64,000 nt of DNA from Candidatus Pantoea soli (GCF_007833795.1 NZ_CP032702.1:992001-1056000), one strand, 5' to 3'; counted from the first letter of the stretch, positions 52,246-62,352 are shown. A program made the numbers and translations. Notes: generated by a model not told the origin, from the sequence alone.

Positions 52246-53073
52246 ATGGCTTCACAACAGGCGTCTGCCCGGGCAGCGGTGCGCGATCAGCTGCGCGGCC
52301 TGCTCTCCCGCCACTATCGGCTGGAAAATCACGATCTCTTCTTTGCACCTTCGCTGCATATTGCACAGGTGCTGCTTTCACAGCTGTTTCTGCGGCAGGA
52401 ACAGGCGCGCAATAACACGCGCTATGCCGCGCACTATCCGGTCAGTGAACTGAGCGTGCTGCCTGCCGTGCCAATGCTGGCGGGCAATATTGCGCTGATT
52501 GCGCACGTGGATGAAAAAACCGGCCGGGTGCGACCGCTGAGCGAGTGTCAAAGCCAGGGCGTCACCGATGCCTCTGCATCATTTGCGACCGGGCTGCATA
52601 AACGGCTGGTGAGTGAAGCGCGGCTGTTTGTCGCACAGCTCAACCGTCACGCCGCCTTAAGCGATAACCTGGTGTTAATTGCGCTGCGCACGCACGATTT
52701 CAGCACGCTGGTGCGCAGCGAACTGCGGCTGTTTGAACAGGGGCTCAATCTGGGAGAGGCGCCACAGCAGGCGCTGGACAGCATGGCGCAAAGCGACTGG
52801 AAACCGTTCAATATCGCCTGCGTTGAGGCCATTACGCTGGAAACGCCCTGTTATCTGCACTCGGTGCAGCAGCCGGGCCTGCCCTTTGCGCTGTTCCCGC
52901 TGCCCGCGGATCTGACGCTCACCCGGTTACCGCCGGATGCCACGCTGCTGCCGGAAACGCACTGCCTCTGCCTGCACGCCAGCGTGCGCGGCAACGGCAA
53001 TAAAACGCAGAACGTGACCGCCGCACTGAAAAAGCGCCTGCGCGAGCTGCTGGCTGCCCACCACAATTCCTAA
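52246..53073 (+). CDS. Unrecognised 275-residue protein next to a LysR regulator
   Basis: I could not assign this protein with confidence. It is soluble, with no signal peptide. Segments such as DLFFAPSLHIAQVLLSQLF, SECQSQGVTDASASFATGLH and LRTHDFSTLVRSELRLFEQG read like a degenerate fold-type I (class V aminotransferase-like) scaffold, possibly the DUF6024 group; this is a tentative impression only. The C-terminal 60 residues end in LKKRLRELLAAHHNS. The ATG has only weak GAGA upstream; a longer frame extends to 52156. Divergent from the LysR gene, which probably controls it. Confidence 0.7.
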   Translation: MASQQASARAAVRDQLRGLLSRHYRLENHDLFFAPSLHIAQVLLSQLFLRQEQARNNTRYAAHYPVSELSVLPAVPMLAGNIALIAHVDEKTGRVRPLSECQSQGVTDASASFATGLHKRLVSEARLFVAQLNRHAALSDNLVLIALRTHDFSTLVRSELRLFEQGLNLGEAPQQALDSMAQSDWKPFNIACVEAITLETPCYLHSVQQPGLPFALFPLPADLTLTRLPPDATLLPETHCLCLHASVRGNGNKTQNVTAALKKRLRELLAAHHNS

Positions 53074-53168
53074 AAACAGCCCGGCCGCTGGCGCATTCAG
53101 CTAAAGCAGGTCAAAGTAGGCCTTTCCGTGGAAGCGCGCCGGGTTGCCTTGTGGTGCGCGGGTCATAA

Positions 53169-53870
<702 letters not shown>

Positions 53871-53877
53871 GTCGCAG

Positions 53878-53899
53878 GGGCCGGATGTCCGGCCCTTTT
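53878..53899 (+). terminator. adk terminator
   Basis: GGGCCGG-ATGT-CCGGCCC followed by four T residues, seven bases after adk. Confidence 0.8.
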
Positions 53900-53982
53900 G
53901 CAGCAATTGCTTTCCCCCTTCGCTTTTTCCGCTACAATTTCCCCCGATTCAGATCCATTCTCTGTGACATCAAGGAAATACA

Positions 53983-54942
53983 ATGAGGCAAGAAAAGGCC
54001 GGCGTTTTGCTGGTTAATCTCGGCACACCGGATGCACCGACCACCGCAGCGGTAAAACGCTATCTGAAACAGTTCCTCGGCGATCCGCGCGTCGTGGATG
54101 TTCCCCGCCTGCTATGGTGGCCAATTCTTAACTTCGTCATCGTGCCTTTCCGCTCGCCGCGCGTCTCTAAACTTTATGCGTCGGTATGGATGGAAGAGGG
54201 TTCACCGCTGATGGTATTCAGCAAGCGACAGCAGGCCGCACTGGCGCAGCGTCTGGATATTCCGGTCGAGCTGGGTATGAGCTACGGCCAGCCCAGCCTT
54301 GATAGCGCAGTAAAACGCCTGCTGGATCAGGGCGTAACCAAAATGATTGTGCTGCCGCTCTATCCGCAGTTCTCCTGCTCAACGGTCGCGGCCGTGTGGG
54401 ATGGCCTGGCAGCCAGCTTTAAACCGCTGCGTTCGCTGCCAGAAGTGGCCTTTATCCGCGATTATGCCGAACATCCGGCTTATATCGCGGCGCTGAAAGC
54501 GTCGGTGGAGCGCTCTTTTGCGCAGCACGGTGAGCCGGATCTGCTGGTGTTGTCATATCACGGTATTCCGCAGCGCTTCGCCGATCAGGGCGACGACTAT
54601 CCGCAGCGCTGTAAAGATACCACCGCGGCGCTGGCAGCCGCGCTGAACATTGCACCGCATAAAATCATGATGACGTTCCAGTCGCGCTTTGGCCGCGAGC
54701 CGTGGCTGATGCCCTATACCGACGAAACCATGAAAAGCCTGCCGGCAAAAGGCATTAAGCATGTACAGGTTATGAGCCCGGGCTTTGCCGCTGACTGTCT
54801 TGAGACGCTGGAGGAGATCAGCGGTGAAAACTGCGAAATTTTCCTGCACGCCGGCGGTGAAAAATTTGAGTACATTCCAGCGCTTAACGCAGATGATGCC
54901 CATATTGACATGATGGTGCAGCTGGTTAACGCGCGTCGTTAA
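53983..54942 (+). CDS. hemH: Ferrochelatase
   Basis: Inserts ferrous iron into protoporphyrin IX, the last step of protoheme synthesis, supplying CyoE and the oxidase upstream in this window. It has 319 residues. The catalytic His is in LSYHGIPQR near 193, and the conserved Glu segment is [10 protein letters not shown] near 263. It follows adk; the E. coli gene aes that follows hemH is missing here. Confidence 0.97.
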   Translation: MRQEKAGVLLVNLGTPDAPTTAAVKRYLKQFLGDPRVVDVPRLLWWPILNFVIVPFRSPRVSKLYASVWMEEGSPLMVFSKRQQAALAQRLDIPVELGMSYGQPSLDSAVKRLLDQGVTKMIVLPLYPQFSCSTVAAVWDGLAASFKPLRSLPEVAFIRDYAEHPAYIAALKASVERSFAQHGEPDLLVLSYHGIPQRFADQGDDYPQRCKDTTAALAAALNIAPHKIMMTFQSRFGREPWLMPYTDETMKSLPAKGIKHVQVMSPGFAADCLETLEEISGENCEIFLHAGGEKFEYIPALNADDAHIDMMVQLVNARR

Positions 54943-54948
54943 GGTGGC

Positions 54949-54983
54949 GGCAGAGAATGTGATATCATTCTCTGCCTGATTTT
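54949..54983 (+). terminator. hemH terminator
   Basis: GGCAGAGAATG-N6-CATTCTCTGCC, an 11-bp stem, then TGATTTT. It lies seven bases after hemH. Confidence 0.85.
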
Positions 54984-55001
54984 CCCCTGACGGCAGCTTT
55001 C

Positions 55002-56303
55002 ATGAAATTTCCCGGCAAACGCAAATCCAAACACTATTTCCCCGTCAACGCGCGCGATCCTCTGCTTCAGGCGACTCAGCAGGAGCAGGAAGAGGGCAGC
55101 TGGGTGGTGGGTATCGACCAGACGCTGGTGGATATCGAAGCCAAAGTGGATGACGATTTTCTGCAGCGCTACAACCTGAGCGCCGGCCATTCACTGGTTA
55201 TTGATGATGCCACCGCTGAGGCGCTCTATCGTGAGCTGATGGCGCAGCAGCTGATCAGCCACCAGTTCGCCGGCGGTACCATTGGCAACACGCTGCACAA
55301 CTACTCAGTACTGGCGGATGACCGTTCGGTGCTGCTGGGCGTGATGTGTAACAACATTCAGATTGGCGGCTACGCCTATCGCTATCTGTGCAATACCTCC
55401 AGCCGCATGGACCTCAACTTTTTGCAGGGCGTTGACGGGCCGATTGGCCGCTGCTTTACGCTGATTGGCGAGCACGGCGAACGCACCTTTGCCATCAGTC
55501 CCGGCCTGATGAACCAGCTGCAGGCGGATAGCATCCCGGAAGCGGTGATTGCCGGGGCCTCTGCGCTGGTGCTGACCTCTTATCTGGTGCGCTGCCAGCC
55601 GGGCGAACCGATGCCGGAAGCCACGCTGCGCGCCATTGGCTATGCAAAAAAACACAACGTGCCGGTGGTACTGACGCTGGGGACGAAATATGTGATTCAG
55701 GATAACCCGCAGTTCTGGCGCGATTTCCTGCGTGAGCACGTCTCCATCGTGGCGATGAATGAAGAGGAAGCCTTTGCCCTGACCGGGGAACCCGATCCGC
55801 TGCTGGCCGCCAATCAGGCGCTCGACTGGGTGGATCTGGTGCTGTGCACCGCCGGCCCGACCGGGCTCTATATGGCGGGCTTTACCGAGGACGCCTTCAA
55901 ACGCAAAACCAATCATCCGCTGCTGCCGGGCGCAATTGCTGAATTTAACCAGTATGAGTTCAGCCGCGCCATGCGCCATCAGGATTGCCAGCAGCCGCTG
56001 CGTATTTTCTCGCATATCGCGCCTTATATGGGCGGGCCGGAAAAGATCATGAACACCAACGGCGCGGGGGACGGTGCGCTGGCCGCCTTGCTGCATGATA
56101 TTACCGCCAATAATTTCCACCGCCAGAAGGTGCCGAACTCCAGCAAGCATGCGCGTGAATATCTGACATACTCCTCGCTGGCGCAGGTGTGCAAATATGC
56201 CAACCGCGTGAGCTATCAGGTGCTGAACCAGCACTCACCGCGCCTGACGCGCGGCCTGCCGGAGCGGGAAGATAGCCTGGAAGAGTCCTACTGGGATCGC
56301 TAA
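55002..56303 (+). CDS. gsk: Inosine-guanosine kinase
   Basis: Phosphorylates inosine and guanosine in purine salvage. It is a PfkB-family kinase of 433 residues. The catalytic signature NTNGAGDGALAALLHD is near 351-366. FAGGTIGNTLHNYSVL near 89 is the substrate-side region, conserved in the family. It follows hemH and is convergent with ybaL. Confidence 0.96.
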   Translation: MKFPGKRKSKHYFPVNARDPLLQATQQEQEEGSWVVGIDQTLVDIEAKVDDDFLQRYNLSAGHSLVIDDATAEALYRELMAQQLISHQFAGGTIGNTLHNYSVLADDRSVLLGVMCNNIQIGGYAYRYLCNTSSRMDLNFLQGVDGPIGRCFTLIGEHGERTFAISPGLMNQLQADSIPEAVIAGASALVLTSYLVRCQPGEPMPEATLRAIGYAKKHNVPVVLTLGTKYVIQDNPQFWRDFLREHVSIVAMNEEEAFALTGEPDPLLAANQALDWVDLVLCTAGPTGLYMAGFTEDAFKRKTNHPLLPGAIAEFNQYEFSRAMRHQDCQQPLRIFSHIAPYMGGPEKIMNTNGAGDGALAALLHDITANNFHRQKVPNSSKHAREYLTYSSLAQVCKYANRVSYQVLNQHSPRLTRGLPEREDSLEESYWDR

Positions 56304-56311
56304 GGCAGCCC

Positions 56312-56346
56312 CCGGCGTTGCACCCCCGACGGATGCGACGCCGGGA
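56312..56346. terminator. Convergent hairpin between gsk and ybaL
   Basis: CCCGGCGT and ACGCCGGG pair across a 19-base loop that can form two further pairs. No T tract on either side; a weak bidirectional terminator. Confidence 0.45.
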
Positions 56347-56372
56347 GCCTGTCGCGCAGTGTTAAGGCGGGA

Positions 56373-58061
56373 TCAGATCGGGCAGGCGCGCACAATCGGG
56401 CTATGCGCGATCTCGTCCTGCAGCACCTGCAGCATGCTGCCGGCAATTTCGCGTTCGCCCATCACCACGCGATTGGCGCCGCGCTCCATGATATAGGTGA
56501 CTTCATCGTCATAGTGCGCGCGGGCAATGATCTCAATATCCGGGCGCTTTTCACGGGCCGCGGTGACAATCTCGCCCGCCTCATAACCGTTTGGAATGGT
56601 CAGCAGCAGCCAGCGTGCGCAGTCCAGCCGCGCCAGATCCATGGTTTCCACCCGGGCCGCATTGCCCAGCACCGCTTTGATCCCCTGTTCACGCAGCGCC
56701 TCGACGCGCGGCCGGGAGTTTTCCACCACCACCAGTGGCACATCGGCTTCCAGCAAATTCTGCCCCAGCAGGCTGCCCACGCGGCCATAACCCACGATGA
56801 TGGCATGATGGCAGATATCCACCGGAATCTGCTTCTCTTCTTCAATGGCCTCTTCCAGCGTCTGTTCTTCCATGGTCTCGGTTTTATCGAGATAGCGTTC
56901 CAGCAGCGTAAACAGAATCGGATTGAGCATAATCGAGAGAATGGCGGCGGCCAGCACCAGGTTGCGTCCCTCTTCGCTCAGCAGCCCAAGCGAAATCCCG
57001 AGCCCGGCGAGGATAAAGGCAAACTCCCCAATCTGCGCCAGGCTTACGGAGATGGTCAGCGCGGTACGGCGCGAATGGCCGAGCAGGGTGACCAGCAGCC
57101 AGGCGGCGATCGATTTGCCCAGTACGATAATCGCCAGCGCACCGAGCACCGCCAGCGGCTGCTCCAGCAGAATTCGCGGATCAAACAGCATGCCGACCGA
57201 GACAAAAAACAGCACGGCGAAGGCGTCACGCAGCGGCAGCGTATCGCGCGCCGCGCGATGGCTCAGTTCAGATTCGTTCAGCACCATGCCGGCAAAGAAG
57301 GCGCCCAGCGCAAAGGAGACATCAAAAAACTCCACCGCACCAAAAGCGATGCCCAGCGCCAGCGCCAGCACGGAAAGGGTAAACAGCTCCCGTGAGCCGG
57401 TGGCGGCGCTTTTCGCCAGGATCCACGGCACTGCCCGACGGCCCACCACCATCATCAGCACCATAAAGGCGGCCACTTTACCAATCGTCAGCATCAGATC
57501 CCACGCCAGCAGCGTCGGGCTGGCATTGCCCTGTTCCAGCATGCCGGCGATGGCCGGCAACAGCACCAGTGTCAGCACCATCACCAGATCTTCGACAATC
57601 AGCCAGCCGATGGCGATCTGCCCGCGCTGGCTGTCAATCAGCTGTCGCTCCTCCAGCGCCCGCAGCAGCACGACGGTACTGGCGGTGGAGAGGCATAGAC
57701 CAAACACCAGCCCGGTCATCCAGGACCAGCCCAGGGTCCAGGAGAGGCCCATTCCCAGCAGCGTCGCGACAGCAATCTGCGCGACGGCGCCCGGAATGGC
57801 GATCGACTTTACCGACATTAAATCCTTCAGGGAAAAATGCAGCCCCACGCCAAACATCAACAGAATGACGCCCAGCTCAGCCAGTTCCGGGGCGAGATTG
57901 GTATCGGCGACAAAGCCCGGCGTGAAGGGGCCCGCCAGGACTCCCGCCAGCAGATAGCCCACCAGCGGCGAGATACGCAGGCGATTCGCCAGCATACCAA
58001 GGAGAAATGCGAGGACCAGACCTCCGACAATGGTGGTGATCAACGGGGTAGTGTGATGCAT
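56373..58061 (-). CDS. ybaL: Cation:proton antiporter YbaL (KefB/KefC-like)
   Basis: Monovalent cation:proton antiporter-2 family member of 562 residues. About 12 hydrophobic helices fill the first 380 residues, then an acidic linker (EEQTLEEAIEEEKQ) and a Rossmann TrkA-N domain beginning IIVGYGRVGSLLG near 417. The start is ATG with AAGGAGA five bases upstream; the frame is open further but unlikely. The ion specificity is not clear. The fsr gene that separates it from ushA in E. coli is absent. Confidence 0.93.
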   Translation of the reverse strand: MHHTTPLITTIVGGLVLAFLLGMLANRLRISPLVGYLLAGVLAGPFTPGFVADTNLAPELAELGVILLMFGVGLHFSLKDLMSVKSIAIPGAVAQIAVATLLGMGLSWTLGWSWMTGLVFGLCLSTASTVVLLRALEERQLIDSQRGQIAIGWLIVEDLVMVLTLVLLPAIAGMLEQGNASPTLLAWDLMLTIGKVAAFMVLMMVVGRRAVPWILAKSAATGSRELFTLSVLALALGIAFGAVEFFDVSFALGAFFAGMVLNESELSHRAARDTLPLRDAFAVLFFVSVGMLFDPRILLEQPLAVLGALAIIVLGKSIAAWLLVTLLGHSRRTALTISVSLAQIGEFAFILAGLGISLGLLSEEGRNLVLAAAILSIMLNPILFTLLERYLDKTETMEEQTLEEAIEEEKQIPVDICHHAIIVGYGRVGSLLGQNLLEADVPLVVVENSRPRVEALREQGIKAVLGNAARVETMDLARLDCARWLLLTIPNGYEAGEIVTAAREKRPDIEIIARAHYDDEVTYIMERGANRVVMGEREIAGSMLQVLQDEIAHSPIVRACPI

Positions 58062-58532
58062 GCCTGTCTCCTTGTGTACAAATGTATCCGCTTGTAACAA
58101 TGAAGTGTAATGCACATTGGCGCAGCGCGTTTAGACATTTGCGTGGTAAAAGATGAAAAAAATGAAAAAATGCGACAAAAATGCAGTCGAAGCGTCATTT
58201 TCAGCAATTATCCCCGGCGCAGAGCCGGGATTCTGCCGCACAGGAAAGCGGGCTGTATGCCTGATGTTGTCGCCACCGCCGCGCTGCGCATCAGGGAAAC
58301 CGCGATAAAGCGCCTGCCCGGTGAGGCCACGGCGGGCAAGGGGGGATTCAGGTGCCAGGGCTGCCGCTGCGCTGGGCCAGCAGGCGATCAGGCGGACACG
58401 CAGGTTACGCTGGTCCGGATGCTGAACAACGCCTTTCACTTGAGTTAAAGCCTGAACTGTGCGACACAGGAGGGCAATTTCGCTCATTACCTTCACCGCA
58501 CCGTGGAAAAACACCAGATAAGGAGATTGGCT
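58062..58532. other. ybaL-ushA intergenic region with REP-like palindromes
   Basis: A 471-base gap between divergent genes. It holds CCCGGC-N5-GCCGGG (58213-58229) and a longer inverted repeat, CCTGATG at 58260-58266 with CATCAGG at 58289-58295, which looks like a REP element. No credible coding sequence is seen; the ushA and ybaL promoters should lie here, but I could not choose one. Confidence 0.5.
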
Positions 58533-60284
58533 TTGTTGTTACAACCACGCACCGGGCGCTGGCTGGCGCTGACGATACTCCTGCTGCCGCTGCTGGCGCA
58601 GGCCTGGCAGACCGATCGCAGCTACCGTTTCAGCATTCTGCACACCAACGATCATCATGGCCATTACTGGGCTAATGCGCAGGGTGAATATGGCCTTGCG
58701 GCGCAGAAAACGCTGATGGATCAGCAGCGTTATGACGTCCAGGCCAAAGGCGGCGGCGCGCTGATCCTTTCAGCCGGCGATGTCAATACCGGGGTACCGG
58801 AATCGGACTTACTGGACGCCGAGCCGGATATTCGCGGCATGAACCTGGTGGGCTATGATGCGATGGCGCTGGGAAATCACGAATTTGATAAGCCGCTCAG
58901 CGTGCTGCAGAAGCAGCAGAAATGGGCCAGATTTCCGTTTCTCTCCGCCAACATTTACCAGAAAGGCAGCGATAAGCGTCTGTTTAAGCCCTGGGCTATT
59001 TTTAACCGCATGGGGCTGAAGATCGCCGTCATCGGCCTGACGACCACCGACACGCTGCGGATTGCCAACCCACAGAACGTGGCGCAGCTGGAGATTCGCG
59101 ATCCGGTAAAAGAAACCGAAAAAGCGGTGGCCGAACTGCGCGCCAGCGAAAAACCGGATGTGATCATCGCGCTGACGCACATGGGCCATTATGACGATGG
59201 GCAGCACGGCAGCAACGCGCCTGGTGATGTCGAACTGGCGCGCAGCCTGCCCGCGGGCACGGTTAACGTCATTGTCGGCGGCCACTCCCATGATGCGGTC
59301 TGCATGGCGAAAGCGAACGTCAGCGAGCAGGATCATCAGCCCGGCCAGCCGTGCCAGCCCGATCGGCAGAACGGCGTCTGGATCATGCAGGCGAAAGAGT
59401 GGGGCAAATACGTCGGACGCGGTGATTTTACCTTCCGGAATGGTGAACTGACGCTGGAGAACTACCAGCTGATCCCGGTCAACCTTAAACATAAAGTCAA
59501 AAATCTCGACGGCAGCGAAACCTGGCTGCCGTATCAGGAGCTGATTGCGCCGAACAGCGCAATGATGAAGCTTCTGACCCCTTATCAGCTGCGTGCCGGT
59601 AAACAGCTGGATGTGAAAGTCGGCAGCAGCGATGATCTTTTCACAGGCGATCGCAGCAAAGTCCGTTTTGAGCAGACGCCGCTGGCTCAGCTGATTCTGC
59701 GCGCACAGATGGCCGCGACGCAGGCGGACTTTGCGGTCATCAGCGGCGGCGGTATCCGCGCCTCGCTGGCGGCAGGCGAGCTTCGCTGGCGCGATCTGCT
59801 GCAGGTACAGCCGTTCGGTAATCAGGTGGTCTCGGTGACGCTGAGCGGTGAAGAGGTGCAGCAGTATCTGGCGAAAGTGGCCAACATCAAAGCGGACTCT
59901 GGCGGTTTTGCGCAGTTCAGTCAGGTCAGCCTGGTGGCAGATGGCAACAGCGTCAGCGAGGTTAAAATCAACGGTGAACCGCTGCAGAAAGCGAAAACGT
60001 ACCGTCTGGCCACCAACAGTTTCAACGCCAGCGGCGGTGACGGGTATCCGGTGCTTGATAACCATAGCGGTTTTCGCAACAGCGGTCTGCGTGATGCAGA
60101 GGTGCTGCGGGATTACGTCAGCCGGCACTCACCGCTTAAGCTGGCAGAGTATGCGCCGCCGGCGGTGGTGCACCTGACTGCCGCACAGGTGCAGGAGCGG
60201 GATAAAGCCCGGCAGAAAGAGAAAAAACGCAGCTATCCGCAGATGATTCTGGCATGGATCTGGCCGCGTGCCGCCCATGAGTGA
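58533..60284 (+). CDS. ushA: UDP-sugar hydrolase / 5-prime-nucleotidase UshA
   Basis: Periplasmic enzyme that hydrolyses UDP-sugars and nucleotides for salvage. It has 583 residues from the TTG chosen here. The start is uncertain: AAGGAGA lies six bases before this TTG; a GTG at 58503 is also in frame. The signal peptide ends in LLPLLAQA. Metallophosphatase motifs: HTNDHHGHYW, GNHEFDKPL, GGHSHDAVC. The 5-nucleotidase C domain shows SGGGIRASLAAGELRWRD. Compared with E. coli (550 residues) it has a C-terminal tail of about 30 residues rich in Lys/Arg/Gln. Confidence 0.93.
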   Translation: MLLQPRTGRWLALTILLLPLLAQAWQTDRSYRFSILHTNDHHGHYWANAQGEYGLAAQKTLMDQQRYDVQAKGGGALILSAGDVNTGVPESDLLDAEPDIRGMNLVGYDAMALGNHEFDKPLSVLQKQQKWARFPFLSANIYQKGSDKRLFKPWAIFNRMGLKIAVIGLTTTDTLRIANPQNVAQLEIRDPVKETEKAVAELRASEKPDVIIALTHMGHYDDGQHGSNAPGDVELARSLPAGTVNVIVGGHSHDAVCMAKANVSEQDHQPGQPCQPDRQNGVWIMQAKEWGKYVGRGDFTFRNGELTLENYQLIPVNLKHKVKNLDGSETWLPYQELIAPNSAMMKLLTPYQLRAGKQLDVKVGSSDDLFTGDRSKVRFEQTPLAQLILRAQMAATQADFAVISGGGIRASLAAGELRWRDLLQVQPFGNQVVSVTLSGEEVQQYLAKVANIKADSGGFAQFSQVSLVADGNSVSEVKINGEPLQKAKTYRLATNSFNASGGDGYPVLDNHSGFRNSGLRDAEVLRDYVSRHSPLKLAEYAPPAVVHLTAAQVQERDKARQKEKKRSYPQMILAWIWPRAAHE

Positions 60285-60290
60285 AAGCAC

Positions 60291-60310
60291 GGCGGCCCGC
60301 CCGGGCCGCC
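60291..60310. terminator. Convergent hairpin between ushA and the PACE gene
   Basis: GGCGGCCC-N4-GGGCCGCC, an 8-bp GC stem between converging genes, without a T run. Confidence 0.5.
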
Positions 60311-60316
60311 ATCCCG

Positions 60317-60748
60317 CTACGCTTTACAGGCTGGCGCTTCCACCCAGCGCTGACGCAGCCTGTCCCACACCCAGTTATACGCCAGCGTATAGGGCAGGAA
60401 GAACAGAAAGAACGCCACCTCCAGCAGAAAGGCGTCCAGCAGCGAAATCTGCAGCATCCAGGCCGCAATCGGCAGGCCAATCAGAATAAACCCGCCTTCA
60501 AAGCCCAGCGCGTGCAGGATACGCAGCGCCGCGCCGCGCGGGGCATGCGGTGGCCAGATACGGTCAAAGCCGCTGTTATAAAGCATGTTCCACAGCATCG
60601 CCACGGTGGACAGGGCAATAGCCAGCGCGCCCATCTGAAACAGCGGCTTATCCATCACCCAGGCGGCCAGCGGCGAAACGGTGACTATCGCCAGCAGTTC
60701 AAAGCCAGTGGCATGAAAAAATCGTTCTTTCAGCGAACGGGTACGCAT
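60317..60748 (-). CDS. PACE-family efflux transporter (AceI-like)
   Basis: Proteobacterial antimicrobial compound efflux protein, a small proton-driven exporter of biocides such as chlorhexidine or of polyamines. It has 143 residues and four hydrophobic segments in two repeated domains: the first starts RFFHATGFELLAIVTVSPLAAWVMDKPL, the second LRILHALGFEGGFILIGLPIAAWML. The start has a strong AAGGAGG six bases upstream; a long open frame upstream runs antisense through the LysR gene and is not real. Divergent from a LysR regulator. Confidence 0.92.
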   Translation of the reverse strand: MRTRSLKERFFHATGFELLAIVTVSPLAAWVMDKPLFQMGALAIALSTVAMLWNMLYNSGFDRIWPPHAPRGAALRILHALGFEGGFILIGLPIAAWMLQISLLDAFLLEVAFFLFFLPYTLAYNWVWDRLRQRWVEAPACKA

Positions 60749-60783
60749 AAACACCTCCTTTGCGGTTACGCGGCGCATTTTCT

Positions 60784-60830
60784 CACTGCACAGTGATAAG
60801 ATAAAATGAACACCTATCGATAAAAGCGAT
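60784..60830. promoter_or_regulatory. Candidate operators between the PACE and LysR genes
   Basis: The 90-base gap contains the palindrome CACTG-CA-CAGTG (60784-60795) and ATCG-N7-CGAT (60816-60830, partly degenerate inside). The latter resembles a LysR box. Both would sit between the divergent start codons. Confidence 0.45.
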
Positions 60831-60838
60831 GGATAAAC

Positions 60839-61708
60839 ATGAAATACTCTCCGGAATCCCTTGAGGCTTTTGTACAGACCGTGGCCAGCGGATCGTTTTC
60901 CGCGGCCGCACGGGCGCTGGGAAAAAGCCAGTCCACCATCAGCAGCGCAGTGGCGAATCTGGAAGATGATCTGGGCTTTATGCTGTTTGACCGCACCGGC
61001 CGTCAGCCGGTGCTGACCGCCCAGGGGGAGCGCGCGCTGGCGCAGGTACAGCAGATTCTGGCCGCAGGTCAGCGGCTGGATGAGCTGGCAGTCAGGCTGG
61101 CGCAGGGCGTCGAGCCGCGCCTCAGTCTGGCCATTTCCGATTTCTGGCAGGCCGATCATCACGAACGTCTGCTGACGCGCTTTGAGGAACGTTATCCGGA
61201 TATCGAGTTTGAATGCATGCTGGCGGAAGATGAAGATGTGCTGGATCTGCTGCAGGCCGGGCGGGTGCATCTGGGGGTGGTGCGCACGCAGCCTGCGCTG
61301 CCGCCGGATCTGGCCGTTGCGCGTCTGCAGGTGGAAGCGCAGATGGCCATCTTCCTGCATCAGGATCATCCGCTGGCACAGGCACCGCAGGTCAGTGAGG
61401 CGCAGCTGAGCGAACTGCGGCAGCTGCGGCTGAACACCTGGGTGCAGAACCGTGAACCGCTGCCTGCCGGGCGCGTCTGGTCCGCGCCAACCTATCTGTT
61501 ACTGCTGGAGATGGCGGAGCAGGGATTTGGCTGGAGCGTGCTGCCGCGCTGGCTGGTGGCACAGTTCGGCCATCAGGTGCTGAAAGCGTTGCCGGTGCCC
61601 GGATGGCCGCAGCATATTGCCGTTGACGTTATCTGGTCGCGCCGTAACCCACCCGGGCCGGCCGGGCGCTGGATGATCGATCAGCTCTGTGCTCAGCAGC
61701 CGGATTAA
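60839..61708 (+). CDS. LysR-family regulator (AceR-like) of the PACE exporter
   Basis: A LysR regulator of 289 residues. The winged helix is [35 protein letters not shown] near 8-42, followed by the effector-binding domain ([18 protein letters not shown]). Divergent orientation to the PACE gene suggests it activates it, as AceR does with AceI in Acinetobacter. The stop overlaps the convergent ybaK by four bases. Confidence 0.88.
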   Translation: MKYSPESLEAFVQTVASGSFSAAARALGKSQSTISSAVANLEDDLGFMLFDRTGRQPVLTAQGERALAQVQQILAAGQRLDELAVRLAQGVEPRLSLAISDFWQADHHERLLTRFEERYPDIEFECMLAEDEDVLDLLQAGRVHLGVVRTQPALPPDLAVARLQVEAQMAIFLHQDHPLAQAPQVSEAQLSELRQLRLNTWVQNREPLPAGRVWSAPTYLLLLEMAEQGFGWSVLPRWLVAQFGHQVLKALPVPGWPQHIAVDVIWSRRNPPGPAGRWMIDQLCAQQPD

Positions 61709-62184
61709 TCGCGTCGTGCGACATCAGCCAGCGACGCATCCAGCAGGCGGGCCAAATCCTGCGCCGCCAGTTCAATATCCAGCCCGCGTTTGCCGCCGGA
61801 GATAAAAATGGTGCTGAACGCTGCGGCCTGCTGGTCAATCACCGTCGGCAGACGCTTTTTCTGTCCCAGCGGGCTGATCCCACCTATCAGATAACCGGTG
61901 ACGCGCTGCGCCAGCTGCGGGTCTGCCATATCGGCTTTTTTCGCGCCCAGCGCTTTCGCCACTTTTTTCAGATCCAGCTGGCTGGCGACCGGTGTCACTG
62001 CTACGGCCAGCGCTTTTGCATCACCGTTTAGCGCCACCAGCAGCGTTTTAAACACCTGGCGGGCATCCAGGTTGAGTTTACGCACCGCTTCATCCCCGAA
62101 ATGGGTTTCGTGCGCGTCATGCTCATAAGGATGCAGAGTAAAAGCGACCTTTTGTTTTTCCAGCAGTTTTACAGCGGGCGTCAT
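61705..62184 (-). CDS. ybaK: Cys-tRNA(Pro)/Cys-tRNA(Cys) deacylase YbaK
   Basis: Trans-editing protein of 159 residues that hydrolyses Cys mischarged on tRNA-Pro. The conserved Lys is in VFKTLLV (near 46), and the [13 protein letters not shown] loop and [17 protein letters not shown] are typical of the YbaK/EbsC family. Convergent with the LysR gene. The small RNA gene chiX lies between it and ybaP. Confidence 0.96.
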   Translation of the reverse strand: MTPAVKLLEKQKVAFTLHPYEHDAHETHFGDEAVRKLNLDARQVFKTLLVALNGDAKALAVAVTPVASQLDLKKVAKALGAKKADMADPQLAQRVTGYLIGGISPLGQKKRLPTVIDQQAAAFSTIFISGGKRGLDIELAAQDLARLLDASLADVARRD

Positions 62185-62269
62185 TTTTTTAATCCTTAGC
62201 TAAGAAAAATCTTATGTACAAACTGATGAATAGTGCTGGCGAAAATCTGAACTTTGCGCGAAAATTGCC

Positions 62270-62352
62270 CCGCGCCAGCGATGCTGGCGATAACCAAAAT
62301 CATAAACACATTCCTCTTTGACAGGCTGATAGCAATATCGGCCTTCTTTTTT
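62270..62352 (+). ncRNA. chiX: Small regulatory RNA ChiX (SroB/MicM)
   Basis: A Hfq-dependent sRNA that silences chitoporin chiP, released by chitobiose-operon mRNA. The seed TTCCTCTTTGACAGGC near 62311-62326 is almost identical to E. coli ChiX. A 5-prime hairpin (CGCCAGC-GAT-GCTGGCG, 62273-62289) and a terminator (GGCTGATA/TATCGGCC then TTCTTTTTT, ending near 62352) frame it. Length about 83 bases and location between ybaK and ybaP, on the opposite strand to both, match E. coli. Start is approximate. Confidence 0.88.

Noticed and set aside
60749..61369. Long N-terminal extension of the PACE frame
   Set aside because: It runs antisense through the LysR gene; the true start has a strong AAGGAGG site and gives the usual length for the family.
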